A stretch of DNA of 16,704 nucleotides from an uncultured Eubacterium sp. (GTDB lineage Bacteria; Bacillota; Clostridia; Lachnospirales; Lachnospiraceae), in the NCBI GenBank assembly GCA_934316845.1, contig CAKRDZ010000047.1:1-16704 (forward strand). Direction: 5' to 3'. How positions within the stretch are numbered: the stretch's first letter is position 1; each line of letters starts with the position of its first letter. Below, one piece after another: positions 7,439-16,100 of this stretch. A program made the translations under genes and the position numbers. The notes below the pieces were generated by a model. It ran no database searches. It was not told the DNA's origin and worked only from the letters and a program-made list of their open reading frames with translations.

Positions 7439-8248
7439 ATGAATCTGATACACGTAGACAATATAACAATTCCGGAATTGGAATTCTATGCAAGTACTTC
7501 GGAATCCCGGCTGATGCATTGGTATGAACCGCAGGAAGGGGTATTTATTGCGGAGAGTCCCAAGGTGATCGAGAGGGCACTGGCGGATGACTATGAACCA
7601 ATTTCGTTCCTTTTGGAAGAGAAAGATGTGCCGGGGCAGATGGCGCACATTTTAGATCAATATGAGGACACGCCGGTTTACACATCCACGGAAGAGGTGC
7701 TGCTGGGTATCACCGGATTTAAACTTACGCGTGGGGCATTGTGTGCGATGCGCAGGAGAAAACTTCCGTCGATTTATGAGGCGGCTTGTGAAGCAGGAAG
7801 AATTGTTGTACTGGAAAATGTGATGAATCCGACCAATGTCGGAGCGATATTCCGATCGGCAGCAGCCTTAGGGATGGATGCCGTGCTTCTTACGCAGGGA
7901 TGTAGTGATCCGTTGTACCGGAGAGCGATACGGGTTAGTATGGGAACCGTATTTCAGGTGCCATGGACATTTATTGACGAGATAAAAGAGGATTATCTGG
8001 AGCAGTTACGGGAAATGCAGTTTAAAACAGTATCAATGGCACTGTGTGAAGGCTCGGTCAGCATAGATTCTCCGGCATTGAAAGAGGAGAAAAAACTGGC
8101 TGTCATCATGGGAACAGAAGGCGATGGTCTGCGCGAAGAGACCATTCGGCGCAGCGATTATATCGTAAATATTCCGATGACACATGAAGTGGATTCGCTC
8201 AATGTGGCAGCAGCGAGTGCCGTTGCTTTTTGGGAATTGACAAAATAG
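7439..8248 (+). CDS. TrmH/SpoU-family RNA 2'-O-methyltransferase
   Basis: A 269-residue cytoplasmic SPOUT methyltransferase expected to transfer a methyl group from S-adenosylmethionine to a ribose in rRNA or tRNA. The three signature motifs are present in order: NPTNVGAIFRS (from residue 130), IMGTEGDGL (from 223), and IPMTHEVDSLNVAAASAVAF (from 245), which form the trefoil-knot cofactor site. The N-terminal 110 residues fit a substrate-binding domain. The ATG at 7439 is chosen because AGAGGTGG lies 8 nt upstream; the GTG at 7427 overlaps that site. CAP1 starts 17 bp downstream with no terminator between, so the two are probably co-transcribed although unrelated in function. The exact target nucleotide cannot be deduced. 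Confidence 0.9.
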   Translation: MNLIHVDNITIPELEFYASTSESRLMHWYEPQEGVFIAESPKVIERALADDYEPISFLLEEKDVPGQMAHILDQYEDTPVYTSTEEVLLGITGFKLTRGALCAMRRRKLPSIYEAACEAGRIVVLENVMNPTNVGAIFRSAAALGMDAVLLTQGCSDPLYRRAIRVSMGTVFQVPWTFIDEIKEDYLEQLREMQFKTVSMALCEGSVSIDSPALKEEKKLAVIMGTEGDGLREETIRRSDYIVNIPMTHEVDSLNVAAASAVAFWELTK

Positions 8249-8265
8249 AAAGGTGGACGAAAGTT

Positions 8266-10443
8266 ATGAATAAAATGCGTATAACAAAAAGAATAGCAGC
8301 ATTTTTGTTAAGTTTTGCGATGATTGTTCCTGCCAATAATATAGCAGCGGCAAAACCGGAAAAAATATTAGAGACAGATGTCGCGGAGGCATCCGACAAA
8401 TGTACGATGCTGGGTGTCTATGGCTCTTATTTTTCGCAGGCTCAAGAGGCACTTGACAGGATTAATGAAATTCGAAAAGAAGCATGTGACCAGGGAGATG
8501 TACAGGATCCAAGAAATCCGGACAGATATCTTCAGCCATCGGATTATGTGCCGTTAAAGTGGTCAAGTGATCTTGAAAATATCGCGCGTATCCGTGCAGC
8601 AGAAGCAGGGATCGGATATTCCTTTATGAATTCCGGACATGACCGCCTCAATCAGCGGGGAACATATTCAATCAGCAGTAACGGTATTACTTCCTGGGCC
8701 GAAGATCTTGCGTACTACTGGAAAAAGGATATGGTACAGGGCATTCAGTTATGGTATGAGGAAAAACAAGACTGGTTAAATCAGGATGCAAGTAAAGTGA
8801 CCGGTCATTATACGAGCATGATCAATCCAAATTATACATACGTTGGATTTGGAGGGTTTTATTCGGAAGCAGCCCGATATCCGAGTACGATGTCTGCGGA
8901 GTTTTCTTATATGGACAATTTGGATGAGACGATGCAGGACGCACCGGAAAATGTAATGCAGAAAATTGAAGTTTCAAAGGAATTTATTAAAGAGACGTAT
9001 CTGGAAGGGGACGATAAGATCGTAACCGGCGGGACGACAACTGTAGAACCGCACGTTACGATCCAGCGTGGAAATGCGGTGAGAACATTATGGACCATTG
9101 CAGAAGATATCACCTATACTTCTTCAAACCCGGATGTCGCCACGGTAACAGAGGATGGTGTAGTAACCGGAAAAGCGATGGGAACCACTACGATTACGGC
9201 ACGTTCCGGAGAAAGCATTCTGGCACAAAAGGAAATTACCGTAGAATGTGATCATGAGTATGAGTTTAGTGAAATTGATTCTGCCGGCGAATGCAATGGC
9301 GTGTGTACAATATGTGGAAATGAGATTCAGTTCACACCGCCGACGCAGATTCGGATTTATTGGAACAACAGCAGTTCCGGCAACTATATGTATTCCTCCT
9401 ATGTTCCAGGCAGCAATCCGATTGGATCAAAGTTATATTGCTGGATTCAGGTCGCCAATGGAGATGAGGATTATCAGACAATGATAATGGAATCAAGTAA
9501 CGAAAATGTGGCAGTTCCGTGCAGTAAAGAAGCTACAAATTCGGCAGATGATTATTTTGATATTTTAGGAGCCGGAGTTACGACACTTACGGTGTATCCA
9601 AAATATAATCCGACACTTAAGCGGACGTTTACACTGCGTGTGGAGGGAGACGAAGAGGCGTCACCAACACCGGATCAAAGTGAAGCACCGACGCCAACGC
9701 AGAGTGCTGCACCGTCACCGGATCAAAGCGCCGCACCGACACCGGATCAAAGTGCCGCGCCAACGCCGGATCAAAGTGCCGCGCCAACGCCGGATCAAAG
9801 CGAAGCGCCAACATCAACGCCGACGCAGAGTGCAGAGCCAACACCAACACCAACGCAAAGCGCCGCACCGTCACCAACGCAGAGTGCCGCACCGTCACCA
9901 ATACAGAGTGTGGCTCCGACCGTAAAACCAAGCGTGAAGCCGACGACAAAACCGGGTTCGACAATAGTTCCAACTCAGAAACCGACAGCAGGTTCCAACA
10001 CAGGAAACTCAAACGGAAAACAGAGTTTGGAAAATCAACAAAAGGAAGAGGATACGGACACAACACTGACTCAATATGTGCCAAAGGGAACTTCTATTAA
10101 AGTAAAAGGTCTTTATTATAAAGTGAACAAGGTGAATGTTTCAAAAGACATTTATGAGGTAATATGTACAGGAAGTAAGAATAAGAAGATCAAGAAATTG
10201 ACAATTCCCAATACGGTAACTTATAAAGGTGTTTCGTACCGCGTAACCGGTATCGGCAAAAAAGCATTTTACAAATATCGTAAATTAAAGAAAATAAAGA
10301 TACAGAGTTTGTATTTGAAGAAAGGAAAGATTGGAAAGAATGCCTTCCGGGGAATTTCCAAACAAGTATCGGTTTATGTGCCGACCGAAAAAATGCAGAC
10401 TTATCTGAAATGGTTGAAAAAAGCCGGATTAAAATTTTATTAG
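8266..10443 (+). CDS. CAP1: secreted CAP-domain protein with Big2 and BspA-like tail
   Basis: A 725-residue exported protein. The signal peptide (basic MRITKR, hydrophobic core, end near NNIAAA, about residue 25) is followed by a CAP/SCP domain (about 50-195) with H125 in SGHDRLN, E146 in WAEDLAYY and H181 in TGHYTSMINP. These are the residues that usually form the CAP cavity. Next come a Big2 Ig-like domain (about 265-325, TYTSSNPDVATVTEDGVVTG), a Cys-bearing segment with CTICGN, a PTPDQSAA-type repetitive linker (about 466-575), and a Lys-rich C-terminal module with one BspA-like LRR_5 motif (about 604-725, GIGKKAFYKYRKLKKI). No LPXTG or membrane anchor is seen. The start at 8266 is supported by AGGTGG 9 nt upstream. 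It is a paralog of CAP2. Bacterial CAP proteins are extracellular, but no activity can be assigned. Confidence 0.88.
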   Translation: MNKMRITKRIAAFLLSFAMIVPANNIAAAKPEKILETDVAEASDKCTMLGVYGSYFSQAQEALDRINEIRKEACDQGDVQDPRNPDRYLQPSDYVPLKWSSDLENIARIRAAEAGIGYSFMNSGHDRLNQRGTYSISSNGITSWAEDLAYYWKKDMVQGIQLWYEEKQDWLNQDASKVTGHYTSMINPNYTYVGFGGFYSEAARYPSTMSAEFSYMDNLDETMQDAPENVMQKIEVSKEFIKETYLEGDDKIVTGGTTTVEPHVTIQRGNAVRTLWTIAEDITYTSSNPDVATVTEDGVVTGKAMGTTTITARSGESILAQKEITVECDHEYEFSEIDSAGECNGVCTICGNEIQFTPPTQIRIYWNNSSSGNYMYSSYVPGSNPIGSKLYCWIQVANGDEDYQTMIMESSNENVAVPCSKEATNSADDYFDILGAGVTTLTVYPKYNPTLKRTFTLRVEGDEEASPTPDQSEAPTPTQSAAPSPDQSAAPTPDQSAAPTPDQSAAPTPDQSEAPTSTPTQSAEPTPTPTQSAAPSPTQSAAPSPIQSVAPTVKPSVKPTTKPGSTIVPTQKPTAGSNTGNSNGKQSLENQQKEEDTDTTLTQYVPKGTSIKVKGLYYKVNKVNVSKDIYEVICTGSKNKKIKKLTIPNTVTYKGVSYRVTGIGKKAFYKYRKLKKIKIQSLYLKKGKIGKNAFRGISKQVSVYVPTEKMQTYLKWLKKAGLKFY
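9661..9920 (+). repeat. 24-nt-type tandem repeats encoding PTPDQSAA linker
   Basis: Near-identical 24-nt units centred on GATCAAAGTGCCGCGCCAAC run through the CAP1 linker; two successive units around 9743-9790 are almost exact. Neighbouring units are variants (PTPTQSAE, PSPTQSAA). Array length may vary between strains. Confidence 0.85.
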
Positions 10444-10450
10444 AACTTTC

Positions 10451-10489
10451 AAGACCTAAATTAGGAGAAATCTTAGTTTAGGTCTTTTT
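10451..10489 (+). terminator. Rho-independent terminator after CAP1
   Basis: A 10-bp perfect stem, AAGACCTAAA/TTTAGGTCTT (10451-10460 and 10477-10486), extendable by two weaker pairs, ends in five T residues at 10485-10489. It lies 7 bp after the CAP1 stop and separates CAP1 from the sigma-factor unit. Confidence 0.88.
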
Positions 10490-10578
10490 GCAGCTGCGGC
10501 AAAAGTGTGGTCGTTTGGACATTTTACATTTTCAGATCGTGTATATTACAGAACGAGGAAAGAGAGGAGGCGAAAAGA

Positions 10579-11070
10579 TTGAAGCCAGGTGAAGTAGGAA
10601 GCCTTTATGAAAAATATTGCGATATGGTGTTTCGTACCGCAGTATTATATTTAAAAAATCAGGAGGATGCCTATGATATTGTTCACATTGTTTTTGAAAA
10701 ACTGCTGCGTAAGAATATCCGTTTTAGAGATGAAGAGCACAGCAAGGCATGGCTGCTGCGGGTAACGGGAAATGCCTGCAAAGACCAGTTGAAAAGTGCT
10801 TACCGGAAAAAGCAGATATCGTTGGAAGAACAGCAGGAAAAGGGATGTGATTATTCCTTTCGGGAAGAAGGAAAGGAATCGTATGAAGAACTGCTGCAGG
10901 CAATCGTAAAAATCCCGGAGATGTACCGGGAGGTAATTTATCTGTATTATTTTGAAGGATACAATACAAAGGAGATTGCAAAAATAGTTGGCAAAAGTGC
11001 TTCTGCAATCCGGTCGCGTCTCGCAAAAGCAAGGGTGTTGTTAGCGGAAATTTTAAAGGAGGAAATGTGA
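10579..11070 (+). CDS. ECF-type RNA polymerase sigma factor
   Basis: A 163-residue sigma-70-family factor with only regions 2 and 4, typical of extracytoplasmic-function sigma factors. Region 2 (about 5-75) includes LYEKYCDMVFRTAVLYLKN and the core-binding AYDIVHIVFEKLL. Region 4 (about 105-160) carries the helix-turn-helix YNTKEIAKIVGKSASAIRSR. The start is taken as TTG at 10579 because a perfect AGGAGG lies 8 nt upstream; the ORF extends back to 10507, but those residues look like leader. The membrane partner begins 1 bp after the stop, with its ribosome binding site inside the sigma gene. It probably directs envelope-related genes, conceivably including the flanking CAP genes, though no matching promoter pair was identified. 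Confidence 0.88.
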   Translation: MKPGEVGSLYEKYCDMVFRTAVLYLKNQEDAYDIVHIVFEKLLRKNIRFRDEEHSKAWLLRVTGNACKDQLKSAYRKKQISLEEQQEKGCDYSFREEGKESYEELLQAIVKIPEMYREVIYLYYFEGYNTKEIAKIVGKSASAIRSRLAKARVLLAEILKEEM

Positions 11071-11071
11071 T

Positions 11072-12046
11072 ATGATCAAGAAAATGAATAAAATGTTTGA
11101 TGAAATTGTTATGGAGGAAGAAAGAAAAGAATGGATATGGGAAGATTTGGAAAAAGCGTATGCTAAACCGCGCTTGTCTGCAATGCGGCGGGGAATTGTG
11201 GCAGCAGCTTGTCTATTGGTGCTTGTCGTTCCGATTGGAGTCATTGCAGCATCGGGCTGGCAATGGCCGTTTTTGCAGGAGCTTGGGGAGGAAGAAAATA
11301 AGCAGTTAAATTCCAAGTTTCACAATGAGCAGGCGCAAGTGAATGCGTACGGACTTCAATTCAAGATTGAAAAAGCGCTGTGTGATAAGAGTATGAAAAT
11401 CGGATATTTTTATGTATCTGTGAAGGATCTTTCGGGAAATGGGATTCATGTGTCGCATGCCGGTGGGATGGAGGAAACCAAATCGTATAAAAAAGGAGAT
11501 GTAATATTTGATTTTTTATATGGGGGAGTCACATATGACGAAGAAAACTCCACGGAGGGGATCCAATATTTTTATGTTGAAAATGAGTTGTCAGCTGAGG
11601 ATACGGATCCCATTCAAAATCTCAGGATTGAAATTGGGAAATTTGAGGGAAATGGAAAACAGGGAGAAGTTTATACCGAGATCTTGAAAACAGAAACACT
11701 TACGGCAGCCAATGTGGTTGAAATGCCAACGTTGACATGGAAGATTGGAACTGCGGAAGTCAAACTATCTTCAATCGCGGCAAACGTGTCGGATAAAAAG
11801 ACAAAGGAATTGCAGATCATTTTGAAAAACAATAAAACCATTACCGATTACTTTGATTACAATCTGGATAAAATTGGAAAGGATGGTACAATTCCGGAAG
11901 ATTCGTTTACAACCAAAGAAGAACAAAAAACGGAGGATTCCGCGGATGCGACGGTTATGGCGTATCGTTTTGGATATGTCGATATCAGCCGGATTGAGGG
12001 AATCCGCTACGACGGCAGATATTATGGTGTAGAAGAGGCAGAATAA
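11072..12046 (+). CDS. DUF4179-like membrane protein, presumed anti-sigma factor
   Basis: A 324-residue single-pass membrane protein. A short acidic N-terminal cytoplasmic part (about 1-38, EEERKEWIWEDLEKAY) precedes one transmembrane helix (about 41-61, IVAAACLLVLVVPIGVIAAS) and a large outer domain of about 260 residues. This layout matches DUF4179-type proteins that follow ECF sigma genes in Firmicutes and are thought to hold the sigma factor at the membrane until a signal is sensed. The zinc-binding HxxxCxxC of classical ZAS anti-sigma factors is absent. Translation is probably coupled to the sigma gene: 1-bp gap, AAGGAGGA 8 nt before the ATG. A strong terminator follows. The anti-sigma role rests on gene order and topology. 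Confidence 0.78.
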   Translation: MIKKMNKMFDEIVMEEERKEWIWEDLEKAYAKPRLSAMRRGIVAAACLLVLVVPIGVIAASGWQWPFLQELGEEENKQLNSKFHNEQAQVNAYGLQFKIEKALCDKSMKIGYFYVSVKDLSGNGIHVSHAGGMEETKSYKKGDVIFDFLYGGVTYDEENSTEGIQYFYVENELSAEDTDPIQNLRIEIGKFEGNGKQGEVYTEILKTETLTAANVVEMPTLTWKIGTAEVKLSSIAANVSDKKTKELQIILKNNKTITDYFDYNLDKIGKDGTIPEDSFTTKEEQKTEDSADATVMAYRFGYVDISRIEGIRYDGRYYGVEEAE

Positions 12047-12067
12047 AAAAGGGAATGGATAAAAACG

Positions 12068-12119
12068 AAGCAATAGAGAAATTTATTCCGTAAAGGATAA
12101 ACTCTCTATTGCTTTTTTT
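12068..12119 (+). terminator. Rho-independent terminator of the sigma/anti-sigma unit
   Basis: A 12-bp perfect stem (AAGCAATAGAGA at 12068-12079, TCTCTATTGCTT at 12103-12114) is followed by a run of T residues to 12119. It lies 21 bp after the membrane-protein stop. Confidence 0.93.
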
Positions 12120-12168
12120 GTCGAAATGTTAGAAAATAAAAGTAACTTATTGTGAGAAGGAGGCAGTT

Positions 12169-12510
12169 ATGAACATACAAATTTTTGGCAGCAAAAAAGA
12201 CAACAACACAAAAAAAGCACAGCGTTTTTTTAAGGAACGAGGAATCCGGTTTCAATATATTGATCTGCGGGAAAAGACTATGAGCAAAGGTGAATTTCGC
12301 TCGGTGGCAGCAGTTAATGGCGGGCTGGAAGGAATGATAAACAAAGAATGTAAGGATCAGGATGCTCTTGCATTGGTGACGTATATCGCGGAAGAAGACA
12401 AATTAGATAAGTTACTTGAAAATCCACAGATTTTAAAAATTCCGATTGTTCGCAATGGCAGACAGGCAACGCTGGGATACCAGCCGGATGTGTGGAAAAC
12501 GTGGGAATAA
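12169..12510 (+). CDS. ArsC/Spx-family protein lacking the active-site cysteine
   Basis: A 113-residue thioredoxin-fold protein of the ArsC/YffB/Spx group. The N-terminus reads IFGSKKDNNTKKAQRFFKERGI; related proteins have GTKKCxxTKKA, so the redox or arsenate-handling cysteine is replaced by Asp11. The only Cys left is in NKECKDQD, away from the active loop. The rest of the fold is well kept, including the C-terminal PIVRNGRQATLGYQPDVWKTWE region with its conserved Arg. A classical arsenate reductase role is therefore unlikely; a binding or regulatory role, as for Spx with RNA polymerase, is one possibility. AAGGAGG lies 5 nt before the ATG. The next gene starts 11 bp downstream, so this heads an operon that also holds CAP2. 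Confidence 0.85.
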   Translation: MNIQIFGSKKDNNTKKAQRFFKERGIRFQYIDLREKTMSKGEFRSVAAVNGGLEGMINKECKDQDALALVTYIAEEDKLDKLLENPQILKIPIVRNGRQATLGYQPDVWKTWE

Positions 12511-12521
12511 AGGAGGTACCT

Positions 12522-13193
12522 ATGAAACAAGATTGGTTAAACAAGATAAAAGCATACAAAAACTCCAAGTATTTATGGGGAGTTGTGGGAGTGGTCGCAG
12601 GTTTTGTGATCGGCATTTACCGGGCAGTGCTTTTCAAGTTTTTGATTTTCTGTGTGGTATGTGCAGGTGGCATCATTCTATTTGCCATTTTTAGTAAAAT
12701 CGTAAATAAGATTTATCAGAAGCGTATAGAAATAAAGAATAATGGTTATGGATTTGATTATTTTTCCGAACTAAATATTTATAAAAAGATGAGAAAACAG
12801 GATGCGAAAGATGATGGAATTCTCTATGTGCCGGAGTATTCGGATTGGAAGGCGAGGATTCAGAAGAATTATGAGAAGCAGAAGGAAAATGAGGATTTCT
12901 GTCATTTTCTGATTCAGAAAAAAAGAGATATTGAAAATATGAAAAAACAAGTGGAAATAATTTCCATACCGCTTGTGGTGCTGGCGGCGACGTTGTTTTT
13001 TGAGGCAGCACAATGGAAAGTGGCATTTTCCAGAGAGGAAGCAGGAATTGTCATTCTTGCAATGATTTTTGGAATTGCTGTTGTGGTTGCAAGAGACATT
13101 CAAAGATGGCGGGAACAGACAGAGTTTTTGGAAGACGTAATGCAGGTGCTGGAAGATAAGGAACAAAACGAATACATAGCATCGGAGGGATGA
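12522..13193 (+). CDS. Hypothetical four-helix membrane protein
   Basis: An unrecognised 223-residue membrane protein. Two N-terminal transmembrane helices (about 17-33 and 36-57, GVVGVVAGFVIGIY and FLIFCVVCAGGIILFAIF) are followed by a basic, Lys-rich loop of about 85 residues containing GFDYFSELNIYKKM and a coiled-coil-like KNYEKQKENEDF stretch. Two more helices follow (about 145-162 and 174-192), then an acidic soluble end. The positive loop suggests that it faces the cytoplasm. AAAGGAGG lies just upstream of the ATG at 12522; a start at 12492 would overlap the previous gene. It sits between the ArsC-like gene (11 bp) and CAP2 (2 bp), and is surely co-transcribed with them. A helper for the surface protein is a guess. 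Confidence 0.75.
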   Translation: MKQDWLNKIKAYKNSKYLWGVVGVVAGFVIGIYRAVLFKFLIFCVVCAGGIILFAIFSKIVNKIYQKRIEIKNNGYGFDYFSELNIYKKMRKQDAKDDGILYVPEYSDWKARIQKNYEKQKENEDFCHFLIQKKRDIENMKKQVEIISIPLVVLAATLFFEAAQWKVAFSREEAGIVILAMIFGIAVVVARDIQRWREQTEFLEDVMQVLEDKEQNEYIASEG

Positions 13194-13195
13194 CG

Positions 13196-16100
13196 ATGAA
13201 AAAGATAGCAGTTAGAAAGCGGATTCTTGCCGGACTGCTGGCAGTTGCGCTTATTGTGCCAAATGCAAATGTGGCAGGAGCGAAGACAAAGAAGGTGCTG
13301 GAAACGGATGTGACAGAAGCATCGGAGGGATGTACGCTGGTTGGTGTGTACGGCTCTTATTTTGCACAGGCGAAGGAGGCGCTTGCCAAGATTAATGCAA
13401 TCCGAAAAGAAGCCTGTGAAGCGGGAAATGTACGTGATCCGAGAGATCCCGGCAGATACCTTACGGCGTCAGATTATGTCCCGTTGAAGTGGTCGAGTGA
13501 TCTTGAAAATATTGCGCGTATCCGTGCGGCAGAAGCAGGAATTGCATTTCGGTTTATGGATTCCGGTCATAATCGTTTGAATGAAAAGAACACGTTTTCC
13601 ATCACCAGTAATGGCATAAGTTCTTCTTCCGAAGATCTTGCTTACTATCATGTCCAGGATATGATCGAGGGAATCCTGCTTTGGTATAGTGAAAAACAAT
13701 ACTGGGTAAAACAGGATTTCAGTGAGGAAACCGGTCATTATACGAGTATGATCAATCCGAAGTTTACGTATGTTGGATTTGGCGGATTTTATTCGGAAGC
13801 AGCACCGTATCCGGCTACAATGGCCGGAGAATTTTCTGCTAAGTCCGATCTGGATGAGACGATGCAGGAAGCCCCGGCAGACGTGATGCAGAAGATAGAG
13901 GTGTCAAATAACTTTATCCGGGAGACTTATCTGGATGGAGACTCCCAGATTTTTACAGGTGGAACAACAACGGTGACGACGCGTGTGAAACTTCGAAGAA
14001 AAAATGCTCTGCGGGATGTGTGGTCGATAGAAGATGTTACCTATACTTCTTCGGATCCGTCAGTGGCGACGGTGACAGCAGAAGGGCTGGTAACGGGAAT
14101 GACGGATGGAACGGTTACCATCACGGCAAAATCCGGCAGCACGATCACAGCGCAAAAAGAAATTACGGTAAAATGTAATCATCCGAAAAAAATGACATCG
14201 TATACCGAATCAACGTGTACAAAGGAAGGAAAAAAACAATATTATTGTGCTGTCTGCCAAAATACAATAGAAGAAACCGTGGCAAAAAAAGAGCATGATT
14301 ATGTCTACGGAGCGGCAGATTTGCAGGGAAAAAGTACCGGAAAATGTTCGGTGTGCGGGGATACGATCCGCATCGCACCACCGACGCAGATGACGTTGTA
14401 CTGGCGCAACAGCACAAGTTCAAAGGCGAGTTATTCAAAGACTTTCCCGGCAAGCAATCCGGTGGGATCCCTGCTATACTGCTGGAAACAGCTTTCGGAT
14501 GGAGATGTGAATTACCAGAATATGGTGATGAAATCGACAAATGAAGAAGTGGCGGCTGCACCGGAAGAGGCGGAAAATAATACGGCATACGACCATTATG
14601 AGATTTTAGCGGAAGGAATCACCGAACTCAGTGTATATCCAAAGTACAATCCGCGCATTAAGAAAACGTTTATGCTGCGTGTTGGCGAGGAAGGCAGTCA
14701 GGATATTTCGGAGATGGATGTCCGTTTGTCAAAAGATACATTTACCTATGATGGAAATGCCTGCAGCCCGGAAGTGACGGTGTCTTACCGCCAAGATACC
14801 GTGCTGGAGCAGGGGATTGATTATATGGTCTCTTATGAAAATAATGTCAACGCCGGGACTGCGACAGCGGTTATTTCCGGAAAAGGACTATTTTATGGAA
14901 CGATCCGGAAAGATTTTACAATCTGCAAAAAGGAAGAAGAGTCCCACACGCATGAAACCGTGATCGATGAAGCGGTCGCGGCTACCTGTACCGGAGACGG
15001 TCTGACACAGGGAAGCCATTGCTCGAAATGTGGGGAGATACTGGAGGCGCAGACCGTTATTCCGGCGACAGGACACCGGTATGCAGGGGGAACGTGTGAA
15101 AAATGCGGAGATATTCTTTATATCGAAATGGATGGAATCCGTTATACAAAGGTGGAAGATCTTTCCGGCAATGTGACGGTGCATGTTTGTGCCAAACCGG
15201 AGGAGAAGATTTCCGGCAAAGTGGACATCCCGGCAGAGGTTACGATGGGAGATACGACGTATATGGTTACCGTTATCGACGCTAATGCGTTTGCGGATCA
15301 GACCGGGCTGACGTATGTGACATTGCCAAAAACACTTACAAATATTGGAAATAAAGCGTTTGCCGGCTGTGCTTCTCTGGAAGGAATGAAATTCAAAGCA
15401 AAGACGGCGCCGGAGGCAGCAGAGGATGCCTGGGAAGGTGCCGGAACTGGGGGTTTTACAATTATCACTCCGAAATATGCGCAGGATTATTACAGCATTG
15501 AAAAAATATCCGGAGCGACGGTTCGCGAGGAAACGGATGAAGAACATGTGCATGATATGCAGAAATATGATGCAAAGGCACAGACGTGTACACAGGGGGG
15601 GAATATTGAATATTACATTTGCCGGGACTGCGACAATGTGTATGCAGATGCGGATGGAAAGATAGGCATTTTGCTCATAGATACCCATTTGCAGCCGTTG
15701 GGACATGACTGGGAGCCGGATTTCACAATTGATATCCCGGCGACGGCGACGACGCAGGGCGAAAAATCCATTCACTGCCGCCGCTGCGGGGAGCGTTCCC
15801 GTATTGTCAAATATTCGCCGGAAGACGAACCAGATGCCTCCAATGGCGGAAATAGCGGGGATTCTGCACAGGAAGCTCCTTATTATGGAGGTTCGGATGA
15901 TAACGAGGATACAGAGGATGGCAAGAGATATTATTTCTATTTTTCAAAAGGCTCCTCATTTAAAATAAAAGGGATTCGTTATCAGATCAATGCCGTAAAT
16001 ACGAAAAAAGGCATTTATGATGTGACCTGTATGGGCAGCAGTTCCAAGAAAATCAAAAAGATAACAGTGCCAAATTATGTAAAATACAAAGGAATCTACT

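Noticed and set aside
9661..9920. Regular repeats considered as a CRISPR array
   Set aside because: The units are adjacent, in frame with a coding sequence, and encode PTPDQSAA; there are no unique spacers.
10501..10578. Autoregulatory ECF promoter upstream of the sigma gene
   Set aside because: TTGGAC at 10515 and TATATT at 10542 are 21 bp apart, and no typical ECF -35/-10 pair was found. The evidence is too weak to annotate a promoter.
13178..13332. 15-nt direct repeat AGCATCGGAGGGATG at 13178 and 13318
   Set aside because: Both copies fall in coding sequence for ASEG peptides, and one supplies the CAP2 ribosome binding site. There is no sign of an attachment site, so coincidence is the simplest reading.
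14888..15775. 295-residue minus-strand ORF opposite CAP2
   Set aside because: CAP2 has a clear domain structure in the plus frame. The antisense product is Cys/His/Arg-rich with no recognisable motif or ribosome binding site.
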